DNA of 64,000 nucleotides from the NCBI RefSeq assembly GCF_019703515.2, contig NC_059362.1:25356826-25420825 (forward strand). The letters run 5' to 3'. The first letter of the stretch is position 1. The number at the start of each line of letters is the position of its first letter. Positions 1-13,693 of the stretch are shown in pieces. The position numbers and the translations under genes are program-made. The notes beneath the pieces are model-generated. The model saw nothing but the letters and a program-made list of their open reading frames with translations. It was not told the DNA's origin and searched no databases. The stretch is from Myxocyprinus asiaticus. Taxonomy: Eukaryota > Chordata > Actinopteri > Cypriniformes > Catostomidae.

Positions 1-2914
1 GTCCTGTGCACTTATGAGGTTCATGACCATCACAAACATTTTTTAATACACACTAACACACAAACAACTTTCTTTTCATTACAAATCACTCTTTATCACT
101 ACAAAATCCATCAAGCTGCCATTTGTCTAAAATTACACACTAATCAACATCAAACTGTAAGCATGAACTGTGAATCCCTGTCTAGGCTATAGTCAAAGAA
201 GATAAAGCAGGATCCTAATATTAGTAATTCTCCAGTTCCTAAGTCACTCGTGCTTGGGACTAAAAATGCAACCTATGTGTCAGCAACCCAGATCCTTAGG
301 CATTAGGCACCATCAACCCATCTAAAAAATCTCCACTAAGGTAATTGGAGTGACTTTCTATATTTGTAATCTTAATGAAGCACTGGAGAACCCAATGGTC
401 TAATTATGATTCATAAATTGCAATTAACTAAAACACTTAACATTTGTTAATATTTATAATATTAAATTATAAAAAAATAAAATATAAAAATTATATTTTA
501 ATAAACACAGTTTGAATAAAGAGGGATCCTAATCAGAAACAGACCACCTTTTCACAAACTCTTAAGACACAAAAATGTTACATAACTCTCACCCTCACTC
601 TCAAGTGTCACAGGTTAAAACCTGCTGGAAAGAGGGGAAAAAAACTCTATCGTGAGGCCCTAAGACGAAAAAAACATGGTGGTTTTAAAAGTGAGTGTGT
701 AATTTCTGGACTCTAGAACCAAAAGAAATTCTCAAAATTTGGACATTTTTCAAATATGTTTCCCAAACACTCCCCCATTTTCCATTTGTCAATCAACAGA
801 CAGTTCTCCCACAAGCTTATGCCATTGGTTGAAACTGGTTGGGATGCTCTTACTATATTTTGATAGCATCAAAGAGACACAACGTTTACACTTTTCTGGG
901 GAATCAACCTACCAATGGCTTAAGTACAGTACAAGTACATTTGTCTCTGCAGACTAAAATGGAATAGGGGAAAGTATTTTAACATTGAAAAAAATGTCAC
1001 ACTTCACCTTTCGATGTTGTTTTTAAACCATGTGACCATTTCAGTACTTCTTACAACTATAGAGCTCAACAGGATGTGTGACATTCAAGTGACAAATGTC
1101 AAATGACATTCACTTTGTCATACTCTGTCCTTGGAGATTCACTACAGTATGTAGTTGTTGGTACAGTATGTTCTCTTAGGGTGTGTGTACAGGTTTAAAT
1201 GTGACTGTGAGTTTTGTTTTTGTGTTTATCTACACCTCATGTTTGGGAGTGTTTGTGCTTGTCTCAACGATTCTGACTTTCCTTGACTTCTTCTGTCTTA
1301 CTCTGTCCTTGGACATTCACTACTAGAGTTTCACCCCACAGTCTCAAGCAGCTACATGGAGCACAAGGACAGACTCTGTTGAGACTGTGGGGGAATTCAG
1401 GGGCCTTGATTATTCCAGATCTCTGACTAGCCCATAGCATGGGTACAGTAAAGTTATAAGCACACTGTTTAGTATGAGTAATGCCCAGACAGACAGTGCT
1501 GCTCTCAGGGGCTCCTTCATTGACACAGACAATAAGACTCCGGATCCAAATAGGTACCTGCCAGACACATCATCCAGATAGCTCCAGTTTCCAAACGGCC
1601 CATGTAATCCACTCCATTTATATAATCCTTTCCCTTGTCTCTGGCTTAAGCTGAACAGGCAACATAAATAATAAACGCCATGCTTTAAAATTGACAGATC
1701 CACTTGCTTCATGGGAGTTTAAAAAAAATAAATAAAATGTATTTCACTGATATTTACAAGTGAGTTCCATACAGCAATGGACCACCAGCTAATCCAACAG
1801 ATCTCTGATTAATGTGTGAGTTTCAGTGAAATATCAACATAATTTATCAGCTTTGTTTGACTTTCAGTGGGAATGCACACACCTGTGACCCTCCAAACCT
1901 GGGTTAAATGCAGTGTGTCCAGGATCTCTCCCCCTCTCATTAAATGTGATGAAACTTCATCATTCATTAGCTGGTAAGTCTGACTCTCTTGGGACAAAAA
2001 CATTTAGAATTTTCCGGAAATTATTTTTGTGTCCTTTCTTAAGAATAGTGTGGCCAAATCTTAAAACTTTTTTTCACATTTACTTTTGTTATAAACTAAC
2101 ATGCAAGAGTAATTTTATTCAGGATCTATTAGCACTCACTTAACTTTAAAATGGGAAAACAAGGCTTTAAATGAATCAGGCCTGATGAAAGATCAAATCT
2201 TCAAGCAGAGATCATGTAAAGATCCAAGTTCAGTGGGAATGTACTTGAACTAATGTTTCGGTCATAAACATTTTTAAAAAATTCACTGGCTTCACCTTGT
2301 ATCCCTTGTAATAACTAATATCAGAATTTTCTGTTTGCCTTTCATGTGTCTTAAAATCATCTAAACTAGTAACACTACTGTAAATAAAAGTTTCAGTCAG
2401 AGAAAATTAGTTTTATAAATATAAGTATATATTATAAAAATAAACACTTATTGACCACATACTTATTTGTGGAAAATAACACATCCTCCAGAACTGTGTT
2501 ATTCAGCCTTCAGAACTTTAAATGTTACACATTTAAAGTTGATGGGCAGTTTAGTTCTAGAATTAGTATCTATATCTATAATTATCTATAATTATTAAAT
2601 TATAGAACTCTATAACTGTCTACCCTTACATTTCACAAAATTACTTAACATACACCCCCACAGGAGAGCGCAAGTACAAAAAATCAAGGACGTGCTTCAC
2701 ACCTTGCAAAAATGTACACAAGGCCTGTTGAATCATTTGTGAGAGGTCCACATTGCTTTGAAACTCTGTAATCAATTAAATGGTCTTCAGAAGTGTATCA
2801 AACTGATGCTCTAACCACAACATGAGACATGCTAGTCAGTTCCCCTCAGCTTACAACAACAAAGTTATATTTGTCTAGCAGTAAACTCAGCTTCTAACTA
2901 ACAATACTTTTACT
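1..2914. other. intergenic, no gene seen
   Basis: AT-rich sequence with short chance ORFs only. The ORFs at 739-957, 1410-1712 and 1809-2143 lack splice context, codon regularity and any recognisable motif, and two of them lie on opposite strands of the same bases. I see no repeat with clear ends. Confidence 0.6.
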
Positions 2915-3262
2915 TAAATTCTCTCATCATTTACTCACCAATATGCCATCACAGATGTGCATGTCTTTCTTTTTTCCGCAGAACACAAACAAAGATTTTT
3001 AGACGATTAAATATTTCAGATCTGTAGGTCCATACAATGCAAGTGAATGGTAACCAGACCTTTCAAGCACCAAAAATCACATAAAGGCAGCCTTGTGCCT
3101 TTGTGGTCACCATTCACTTGCATTGTATGGACCTACAGAGCTGAAATATTCTACTGAAAATCTTCATTTATGTTCTGCTTAAGAAAGAATGTCACATATC
3201 TGGAATGGCATGAAAGTGAGTAAATGATCAGAGAATTTTCATTTTTGGGTGAACTATCCCTT
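2915..3262. mobile_element. foldback MITE, short copy
   Basis: The left arm (TCATCATTTACTCACC, then CATACAATGCAAGTGAATGG) returns in reverse complement from about 3106 (CCATTCACTTGCATTGTATG) to 3260, giving a near-complete palindrome with a short loop. The same arms recur at least nine times in this window. The family resembles the Angel-type foldback MITEs described from cyprinid fish; that name is from memory. No coding capacity. Confidence 0.8.
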
Positions 3263-4288
3263 TTCAACTGATTTTTATTCCAATTTTCATGAATGAGTAG
3301 TTTGAAGTAAGTAGTTTGTGAGAACACCCTTACTAAGCTCTAGGTGTGCCTAAACTTTTTGAAACACACTGCTATGTACTATAGTTATATTTCATGTTAC
3401 CAATTTAAGTGAATCAAATTTCAGGTAACCAATTTCAGTTAACCACCCTAAAACACACGAACAAAGAGCTAAATTATATGCTCTGTCAAGTCTCTGGGTC
3501 TTTCCTGTTTCCTGTACCTTTAAAAAAAATCTCAATGTTTTTTGAGGATTCAGAATGACCTGGTGCCAATCTGTGAGGCCTCAGACACAAAATGAATCAG
3601 GTCTTGCCAGGAACATCTGAAAGGCAATATTACCACTAAAATGAGGAATGTTCAACACAAAGAAAAAAAAAAAAAAAACTATTATGGCCCTAAAAAGGTT
3701 TTTGGACTCTTAAAATGACTTTGGGACCAGTTGCTTAAACATCATTGAGGCACATAGAGTATGGAAAACCACTCACTGAACTCAAGGTTTAAGGCTAGTT
3801 TGTGAGTGTTTGCTATTTTTCAGAATCTGTGCTATGCAATACTGTTTTCCAAAACCTTCATGATCAGCCAAGGCTGAGTGACCGCACTGCAGGTTTGCAT
3901 TAAGACTTTTACCCGGCTACACCCTTAAGACACACAAGTCTTTTCTTTCCACAGGCCTGGGGTTTTAGCCTATCACATCTCATCTGATTCAGCAGCAGCC
4001 AGGTGGAGCCCAGATTACAGCTGTGGGACTCAAGCAGGCCAAATGTGCAGCATCAGCTAATAAATTTCAGTAACTGTACCAGCATCTGTATCAGATCTGG
4101 GTCAACTGTGTAGACTAAACAGGTGTAGTTTTTTTCTTGCTATGATGTCTGACATAGATTTGGGAGTGTCCAGGGATTTTGAGAGAGTGGCTGAGTTTGC
4201 AGTTTCTGATGTATAACTCTGACATCATACAGTACATGAAGTATTATGTCAATGTGAATTTATCACTGTGGTGTAATTCCATTAATGC
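3263..4288. other. intergenic, no gene seen
   Basis: Contains an A-run at about 3661-3680 and otherwise unremarkable AT-rich sequence. Confidence 0.5.
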
Positions 4289-4296
4289 ATTATAGC

Positions 4297-5135
4297 CAGG
4301 GTTGGAGGGTTACTTTTGAAATGTATTCCACTACAGATTACAGAATACATGCTGTAAAATGTAATTTGTACTGTATTCCATTAGATTACTCAAGGTCAGT
4401 AACATATTCTAAATACTTTGGATTACTTCTTCAGCACTGGTAGATTTTTTCACTTGTTTTGACTATAAAAACTCTGCCAGTACAGTAAGACAAAATACAC
4501 ATGTTAAAAATACATTCTCTGAAAAACCTAAATATCTTACGCAGTGTTGTTTCGAAAACAAGATAAATCAAATTGATCTTATTTTAAGGATTCTTAGATA
4601 TTTTTACAGGAAAACAATACAAAAAATATTATCAAGATTATGATTTTTGCCCTAATATCAAAGGTCTTACTAGAAAAAAAAAAAAATTATGATCCAACGT
4701 GAATTTTCTTGATAAAAAAATATGATCGTGCCTGGTGACCTGTGCATGGCTAGAAATAACATTTTAGCTTAGCGTAAATCTGACAATTTACACAAGGTTT
4801 ATTTCTATTTCTTCTGCTCCAAACTTACTTCAAACTTACTTCTCTGTCTGCTCGTATGAATGTAACACATCATAAGAAAGTGTTTCACCGCTGTTCAAAT
4901 GCACTTTGGATCGCATCATTTATATGTATACATTTTTTCCATCTGAAAGGACTAAATATTAAATGATGACAATAAAATGCAAAGTAATCTCTTCAGTAAT
5001 CAAAATACTTTTTGAATGTAACTGTATTATAATTACCAATGATTTAAATTGTAACTGTAGTGGAATACAGTTACTTATATTTTGTGTTTTAAATATGTAA
5101 TCCCGTTACATGTATTCCGTTACTCTCCAACCCTG
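4297..5135. mobile_element. hAT-type non-autonomous transposon, copy 1
   Basis: Begins CAGGGTTGGAGGGTTAC and ends with the inverted counterpart GTTACTCTCCAACCCTG. It is flanked by a perfect 8-bp direct repeat ATTATAGC (4289-4296 and 5136-5143), the target duplication size of the hAT superfamily. About 839 bp, no ORF. A second copy sits at 30468-31299 with very similar sequence along its whole length, including subterminal GTAATxxxATTAC motifs. Confidence 0.88.
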
Positions 5136-5440
5136 ATTATAGCTGGATATTTGCCAAGTGTGAAATTACTGAGTTATAATTTGAGTTATTTGAGTGTATG
5201 CACCGTGCAAAGCTGTGCATGATGTAATTTGGAGGCCATAGCAAAGCCATGATGTTGTTATATTGTATTTGTGTGTGTTTGGGTCACATGAAATTTAGCA
5301 TGTGTGCGTTTTCTCACAATAGCTCTATAATTGTTGTTTTCCCTGCACAGTAAGTTACAGTATGTTTAAATGTTTAAATGGCCTTCAGCATGTAATTTAA
5401 TTACTGAAAATAAACACGATAGGCTTGTACGTTTGAGAAC

Positions 5441-5640
5441 AGTGTTGGGTAAGTTACTCAAAAAAGTAATTTACAAATGACTAATTACTACTCTTAAATT
5501 GTAATCAGATTTGACTGTTTACCATTTATTGATTGTTGACAGCTACAAGTGTCACTTTAAAAAAATAAGGCCATTGCATTCAGTAGTTAAACTTCCTAAT
5601 AAGGCAAAACCACAATACTGCAGTGTTGCTGTCTGATATG
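5441..5640. mobile_element. fragment of a CAGTGTTGGG-ended repeat
   Basis: Starts CAGTGTTGGGTAAGTTACTC, the same end as the complete element at 45739-46183. I could not find a matching right end before 6180, so this looks truncated; the right limit given is a guess. Confidence 0.45.
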
Positions 5641-6183
5641 GGCACACACATCCCGAAGACCAAAACAAAGTTTATCTTATTGGGACAGTTAATTCTGAAC
5701 TTCAATTCCCTTTCTTTTTCACTTCATTATTCTAAAAATAACAATAATTAAGCAGAAATAATTTATGGAATGAAAATATTTATATACAATTTTAAATATT
5801 TCAATCATTTGGTTGAATAATCATTATCTGGATTTAGTAATGCATTTCTTTATGGCTTGTGGTTTTTGGAGTTACCGTTTATGAGAAATTCCCAGGGTGA
5901 AATTTTACAAACCATTTGACTGGTGGTATAAAACTGTCTGGCAAGTCATAATAAGACCACAGTTATGAACAGCTTCCAGACAGAGTGGTCATTGCTGATG
6001 GGCATCTTTAGTAGTTTGGACTACACTGTTGCTAGTGTTCTCTGAGTGTCAAGGACTGTGGGGAAGAACTGAGGTAACATGATGTGACCTTTGTCCCTTT
6101 GGACAAAGATATTACTGGACATTATATATAATTGGTCCATTATGTTTCTCTGAATACCCATTAATAATTTTCTTAATATAGTC

Positions 6184-8298
6184 CTGGGTAGGGTTGCACC
6201 AGCTGTGCGTAAGGTCTCACTTAAAGGTGCAGTATGTAAGATTTAGAAACCCTTGTTATTAATGACACCTGTGGCTGTTAAGTGAACTGCAGCCAGCTAC
6301 CTGTTGCCCATGCTCACGCACGTGCACACACTGCAGCGTCGGCCAAAACAATGATGTGACGTATAAAGAGACAACGTGATTCACCAGCATCAAACTGACA
6401 GATGAGGTAGCATAATTAAAATTACACAGTTATGATTGTTTTACTACAAACTTTGAGACTGCATATTATATTTGACTCTCCAGTGCTGGAACAGGACTAA
6501 AACAAAGTGTGGATATAGGTCTGACTATGCGAGACTATAGTTTGAAGTAATCAATTTTCTTTGCATGATACATTGACTGCATTTATAAGATAGCCTATGA
6601 CGGTGTTAGCTAGCTAGCCTGCTTTATCAATAGCTGTTAGCTACATTTGATGGATGATGAGAGTAGCTGTTTATAAAATAGACTGTACATTATAAATATG
6701 TTGACACAATTCAGTATTGATGTGATTCCATCACAACTGTCATTTTGATATATCAATGCGTTATTGTTTTATAATAATAGATTGTATATATTTTCTGTAT
6801 AACCAAGTTACATTATACTAATGAATGGAGCTTTTTGCATTATCCTGAACATTGTCTAGCATTCATTTCATGTGTTATTGTAGTTTACCTTGCTGAATAA
6901 TTACAGATTAACATTGTTTATGACAGTTACTGTGCAGGCAAGAACAAGTTAGCTAAAATTACACAGATCAATCCTTATGGCACTATATTTCACGTGCTTT
7001 GCAGTTATGTAAGCATACCTGTCCAATAAGAAGAACGCCAATACAGGGTTGGTTTTGATCCCCAAAACCGAACGAAGGTCCCTCCAGGAATCAAATGCCC
7101 TGCCGATGTTCACTCTAGTTTTCGCTCGACCACGATCAAGTTCCCGCTTAGCCAGACGGGATTCAGTAGATAAATGGCTTACTCAGAGTTTGTGTAGGAG
7201 TCGGTGTTGTGCTGGGAGCCGGACGTTTGCTGGATTCCATCTCTAAGATAACGTTACCTAGTGTTGCAGTTTATCTGTTTATCTGAAGCTATTACTGAGG
7301 TAAGGCTCTCGGGAGCGTGCATAAACGTCACATCCTTTGGATTTCCCGGCTAAACTGACCCGCTCCCTGCTCATGAAAATCAGTCTACTGGCTTTAATAG
7401 GCAACCTAGGAAGTCTGGGAAGGGCTCATTTTTTAAGTTGCGTTAGAAAGCGTTCACACATTACATGAAAATTGTTACATATTGCACCTTTAAGTTGAGA
7501 TGTAAAGTTCACACTATGGGCTTAGTAACTACTAGTTAGTTTGTAACTAAGTCAGTGCTTAATTTGGTTGCACCACCTGTTACTAAGGCAAGACTTAACT
7601 AGTAGGTTGTAAGCTCCCCGTACAGTGATGAGTAGTCACATAATATGACATTTACCTGTATTTATCCAATAAGCAGCCTTGAAATTTGACACAGAAGTCA
7701 AGCCATGAAATTCAGTTTGATCTTGTTCAAACCTTGTTTGCTCACGTAACTGTCAGCTGTAATAAATGATATCCCCATTGAAAAACGATACGTAATAAAA
7801 CAAGATTTCATTAATGACATATTTAGCAATAACTGTAACTAAAATGAATAAGGGACAATAATTAAATAAATTGTAATACAACAGGCTGGAAAAATAGACA
7901 TTTATTCATTTTAATATCTATTTCGTATGTTGAAACTTGACACCGGTTAGCATACACAGGTTTCATGCTGAAGAGGTAAGTTTTTTACATAATGTTTTCT
8001 CCAGTGAATGTAAGCGCGTGTTATGCAACACCATCATATATGTCGAAAGGATTAAAGCCTCTCTACCAAAACATGAGCTCATTGATGTCATTAAGTAAGT
8101 CTGCTTTTTTATTCCATCCATTACTCCTGGTCGGAGGCTTCCGTAAATCTTTAGTTTATACGTAGGGTTACGTCCTACCTACATTTAATGGTGCAACGCT
8201 CAAATATTTAGTAGTGCATCAATTGTGACTTAGTGCCCATTTGTGCCACAACTAGGCTAAGTTGTAATGTACGTATAGTTGGTGCAACTGGCCCCAGG
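6184..8298. mobile_element. DNA transposon-like repeat with GTTGCACCA ends, interrupted by a second element
   Basis: The left end reads CTGGGTAGGGTTGCACCAGC and the right end is its inverted relative (GTTGGTGCAACTGGCCCCAG). The body is split by the nested TTAA-type element at 6221-7493. No transposase reading frame seen, so it is non-autonomous or degraded. Superfamily not determined. Confidence 0.55.
6221..7493. mobile_element. nested TTAA-target transposon-like element
   Basis: The left boundary TTAAAGGTGCAGTATGTAAG mirrors the right boundary, whose complement reads TTAAAGGTGCAATATGTAAC. A TTAA at each end fits a piggyBac- or Kolobok-like target preference. A distinctly GC- and CpG-richer block at about 7040-7250 lies inside. 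The 65-codon ORF there (7049-7246) shows no transposase motif. Non-autonomous as far as I can see. Confidence 0.6.
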
Positions 8299-11200
8299 TG
8301 ATTTTTCAAAGCCTGATTCAACTTAAGCTGCAAATGAGTTCATCATTTAGTTTCAGTAGGTCAGTGAGTGCGCTGGTACAGCCTTCTGAATTCAGCCTTC
8401 AGTTCCAAAGCTTGGATTGAGAATTCAGTGGTTAAAAAGATAAATAAAAAAGCAAAAATAAAAAGTTCTCAAAACTAAATATATTTTTTAATTGGACTGG
8501 GGGATAGAATATCAAAAGGGCTAGTCAAAAAAGCCCCACTTAAATAAGATTAGAGAGAGTGTCTGATCTTGTACCATTTTGATAAAAACCCACAAAGATA
8601 ACATAACAACTACAATACTAATACTAATTATATTAATAAAATAATAATAATGTGTTTAAAATCACCAAATTCCTTCACTGTTCAAATACCTGTACATTTG
8701 AAGTAATAGCTGAATGTAATTTAAAGTCTGTCTGTGACCATTTAGTAAATAAGCCATAACACCTTTTTTTGGGCTGTCAGACTCTGATAGTTCCTGCAGT
8801 AAAGGCAAAGCTACATGTATTTACAGGGTGAATGCAATGTTTTGAATTAAATATTCATTGGGGAAAAAAACAACATACCAGGATCCTTTGATATCTTTGG
8901 ATCAGGACAGGCAAAATTGGGCAGGATGGCGGCGTAGCACGCTATGAAACACCTGTTTTGGAAGAAAAAATGGCAAAATAACATTTTAGTGGTCTCTCTA
9001 TGAGTTTAAGAAACATTTACTTTGGCACACAATGAAACAAACAAGGTAGATTTGACCAGTACCACTCTTAGTATTAAAAGCATTTTCAGGAAACCAGTTA
9101 GAAAAAGAAATGTAAGTGCCTGCCAAATTACAGAAAGAAAGAGAGTGAAACCGGTTTCCTGTTAAATCACCCAAAAGCCAACGGCCAATGTTGGTTTATG
9201 AAGGATAGATAATGGCTGTTTGGGTATACGGCTTCCTCGCCTTCTCAATGAGTGAACCAAATTAGACAAATAAACGAAAGGAAGTCCAGTTTCCTTTTTT
9301 CTCATTTTCATGCAGCCTCTTGCATGCCAAGTCCATGCCAAATGAAGTTAACACTTTGGCAAATTGGAGAACTTGAAAGTAAGAGAGAGAGAAGGAGAGA
9401 GGTTGCCTTTGTAGCCCAGAAGATTGAGAGATCGTGACCTACTCTGCAACTTAATGTCTGAAAGTGGCATGTGAGTAGTTATAGAGGATTGAACACATCC
9501 AAAGAAAAAATGAAGAAAAAACACAGACACTGTAGAGTTGACATCTGGCAGGGTAGCATGCTAGATTGGACGTGCTGTTAGTAGGTCAAGACTCTACAGT
9601 TGTCTGGAAAACGTCTCTCTTTTTGGCACCTCTGAGGCCTGCTTTAATAATAATAATAATAATAAATCAGTGACATGATTTGCAAGCTACAGCAGTAAAA
9701 CTGTACTGATTCAGCTCTGAGCCATTGGAAATGACAAGGAACTGTGGTTTTGATGTTGAAGGTACACATGTATATTTTTTATAGTTTGATTAACCCATTT
9801 GTGGATAACACTGTGTGTCTTCTGTTGTACAGAACACTAATGTTTGCCATGGCAGCATGTTTTTTAAGAATCATGCTCATGAACCCACATGAATTGCCTT
9901 TTAAGGGAATGTTAAGCACAAAGAAAGCTCTGGATAAAAAATATGCCTTTCCATTGAGGGATTCACTACTAGCAATACTGCTAAAATGAAGATAAAACTT
10001 CCAATTTTTTGTGTATTCCATAAGCAGGATTTTCAAGGCAAATACCATTCTCTGAAACACAAAGTGTTGATTGTGTATAAAGTTAACCAATAATAATTAT
10101 AACAATCAATAATTATACTTGAGTGCCCTATCCATTAGCATGAAAAACTGTAAAACCCAAGTGAAAGTTTGTTACAATAATGTGGAATTGATGTTGATAA
10201 TGACCACGATTACACCTGGTATTACAATGTGTCTCGGATGAGCCAATCACATGTGGTCAGGTGAGACACATCGCTGTTTACACCCGGTTGCTTAAATGCG
10301 TCTCCTGTGACCACTTGTGTTCGGATTTGGAGGGGAGGGTCTCTGTTTCATGATGACATACTTCAGTCACTATGTTAGTGTGCTACTGCATGATACTAAA
10401 GTGCAACAAAGTCAGAATAGACAAAGAAAGCACACATACACACACACAAAAAAAAACGCCATTCTGTTTCACCCAGATGCGGTTGAAATTTAATCTAAGC
10501 ACAAACGCAACATGTCAAGCATTATTTTAGTGGATTACCTGCATTAAAGGAGCTTCAGGTGTTTGTGCTTCTCATCTGTGTTGATATTAGTCACACTAAA
10601 GAAGATCTGTAAACCTCTCGTGATTGTGTATCTATCCTCTTCTTTAAATATTCCGATTGGACAGTTATTTCCTTTTAAAGCCACTCGTAATCGGCAAAGT
10701 TTAAACTCTTGTTTTAGCGCAGTGGCTAGGGGGTCAGGGGGTAGAGATAATAAAATATGCATTCCTGTAGACTGTATTACATTACAGTACTTACAACTAA
10801 AACTACAACTCGATTTTGGTGCCACTCTGTGGACATTTCACCAAGAAACTGGTTAACAACACTTCCAGGCCACTGGGGGCAGCGGTTCGAATTTTGGTTA
10901 ACAGAACTTGCAGTAACGCATAACTAGCTGTTCATCCACCTAGAATAGTATAGTCGCACAACTAAAAGAATGAGTTTGACAACATTACAGCAGCACATTT
11001 TGCTTTTAAACCTCTGGAAAGCATTGCTTGCCCCATGGACTTCCATTGTACTGTAATTGTTTGTTTCATTTCTGTGCTAATTGACAGCATGTGTGAATAG
11101 AGCTTAACTTGTACTGAACCTGGAACATTCCTTGAAATGACCTGCTGAATGAAGCTGCTGAGTAACTGTATGAATCATAGACCAAAATGCCGGGGAAGTC

Positions 11201-12910
11201 TCAGAGTCTGGGTGATGAGCAGCAGGGCGAGGCCGTTCGAGCGGTCATGTTTGTGAGGATTAGCAGGCGACCGCGCAGGTAGCGGACAGTGAGCAAGAAG
11301 TGATAGATTCCTCACTGAATGAACAGACATTTTCCCTCTTTCCTACTGGATTATGAGTGGGAAAAAATGTTTCAGGGAAGTACTAATGTACTCACCCTCC
11401 ATGTTGTCGCTTCCTGCATGACCATCCTATTTTGCTAACCTTAAGAGCCGTTTAGACAGGATGTGTTCTTGTTCTAAAAAAAATTGCTTGACGCAGTGCA
11501 ACAAATGACATATAGGTTTCTAGAGACACGTTTTTCTAAGTTGAAGTTTTTTTTTAATTCGACAACTTCTATAAAACACAGCGCTTCAGCGTGAGACAAT
11601 GAAAAACAATGAGACGTGGTGCAATGGTTAAAGATGTCCATCTTGCTCATGTTTTCCATAGAAAAACAATTGAAAAACAGCGTTTAAGCAGACGCAAAAA
11701 AAAATCGTCCCCTTAGAATTCCATTTTTGGCAAATAGAAAAATAACTTTGTTTATGCTATGGGTGTGATGTGATGCTGTGCAGTCATGTGTTTCAAGCTT
11801 GGCTGTTTTTTGCTGTTTTGCATGTTCTTTTTGGCTGATTTGGTGTTTTCCCAAATCCTGACCTTCATAGTTTGTTGTTTGAAATGTCAGGTAGAGATGC
11901 ATCAAAACTGTGTTTGTGGCTGAGGGGTGTGTGTCTGTTTATGCACTTTTGGGTGCGTTGTGTGTCACCAGTCTGCTATTTTCTGTGCCCTGTTTTGGGG
12001 TAACATTCCTGCACTACTTGTGTTGGCACTGAAGCTCTGTCCTGTACTGGTCAGATGAATCAGAGCTTTTTACAACCCCTGCCACAGACATCCACTCCTC
12101 GCTCTCTGAACACACTCTGGAATGCCAATGTTTCAAATCTAAATGAAGCTTTACAAAGAGCAGTTATATAACATCAGAGAGAGGTAAATGGATGCAGTTT
12201 AAGGAATCATCTCTTGACTTTCTTTCTTCTGTGGAAGACAAAAAGAGATGTTACACAGTTTATTTAGCCTGTCTGTAACCTCTTACTTCCCATAAACAGC
12301 CCATCTTTGCACTCATTTTAGACGACTGTATTTGGGATATATAGGTTTACTGGTACAAACTCATCTTGTTACCATAGTTCTCACTCAAACTCAGTCTATT
12401 TTGACCTTTTTGGTCTCATTATAGTGTCTAAATGCACACAGATTCAGACAGGACAAAGCTATCCTATTTGCATGAGGTTTGGCGAGGCTTCTCCAAACAG
12501 TAGATCTCTCTGGGAGAGTTGAAAATATGGAACCACATCTATAGAATGTTCTAGTAACTGCTCTGTGGGGGCAGGAGGAGATGCATACCTTGGCGTTGTC
12601 TGGTAAAACAGTAATGTTGGTGTATGTCTGGGGGAGAGGGGTGTTCAGGGGCCTATATTTGGATCACTGCTCTTTGTCGTGATAGTGTTCAAACCATGAT
12701 TTAGATTTCAGGAGAACAGAGGACTCAATAAACTAACTAAAGCCAGTCGGGCGGCCATATGGAATATCACTCAGTGTGATTGGTGGGTTGCTCAAAATTG
12801 CACTGGTTTAGTATTGTTACTGTGGAGACTTTCTCACTGCTGTAAATCTTACAAGGAGACATGTAAGACCACAACGCTGCCTTAAATTTTCAGATCTAGT
12901 CTGAAGAATA
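8299..12910. other. intergenic with degraded repeats, no gene seen
   Basis: Several chance ORFs occur as overlapping opposite-strand pairs (for example 9744-9989 with 9779-10090, and 10544-10856 on both strands), which argues against coding. The stretch around 10200-10330 (GACCACGATTACACCTGGTATT and following) resembles an arm of a dispersed cyprinid repeat, but I could not define its other end. A short TAA microsatellite lies at 9646-9664. Confidence 0.5.
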
Positions 12911-13029
12911 CCTTAAAAGGATTGTTCAAGCTAAAATGAAAATTCTGTCATCATTTACTCAAATTCATGTCATTCCAAACCTGTATGACTTTATTTATTT
13001 CATGTAACACAAAAGGAGATGTTAGGTAG
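12911..13029. mobile_element. foldback MITE arm split by a hAT element
   Basis: The sequence AAAATGAAAATTCTGTCATC through ACACAAAAGGAGATGTTAGG is the left arm of the second foldback subtype seen complete at 27660-27890. The arm is broken at 13029 by the hAT-type element starting at 13030, and its sequence resumes after 15910 with GTAAAATGTTAG. Confidence 0.6.
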
Positions 13030-13693
13030 TAGGGGTGTAACGATCCATCGATCTGGATTGATGCATCGATCCAATAACCAATGATCCACTGTTATCGATA
13101 CGACGTGTAAATATAGATATAGAATTTTTTTAAGGTGCGCCTTTATTTTAATACTCTCATGTCAGCCACGTCCGTACGCATTTCCTTCAGGCAATGAAGC
13201 AACCTTATTACATTCATTTCACTTTATGAGTGCTAAATACACTTTTCATGTTGGACAAGGATGTGCGTAGGGTCTGTGAAGCCAAATTGTGCTCTGCTAT
13301 CCATGCGGGACTCTTCCAGGCTTCCCGCGAAACACGAGCTCCGGACCAGTGACAGAATCAGTGCGTGTGTCAACCGGGCGCTCCTTAAAATGCAAGTTCC
13401 CGTGACAAATGCAGAGCAGCACACATGCGCGATTAATTCGGGCTTCCATTGATATCGTTGTGCATGTGACCCATTTGAATTTTACATGAGAATTTTCTAT
13501 TTTAAAGCACCATGGAGAAGTTCAACCATCATGTGAAACGTCTTGACATTGCCGCCATACTGAGCAGCATTAATGAGGGAAAGAGAAACACCTGCTCGGC
13601 TCCAGCATCAGTTATAAGACTTTACACATCAATTATCCCAGTTAACTGTAACAAAATTTTCCATTACAACTGTGGAAGTCGAGGGGCGAAGTT

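Noticed and set aside
9744..10090. Overlapping ORFs of 81 and 103 codons on opposite strands
   Set aside because: No motif, no splice context and no codon bias. Overlap of both strands points to chance openness.
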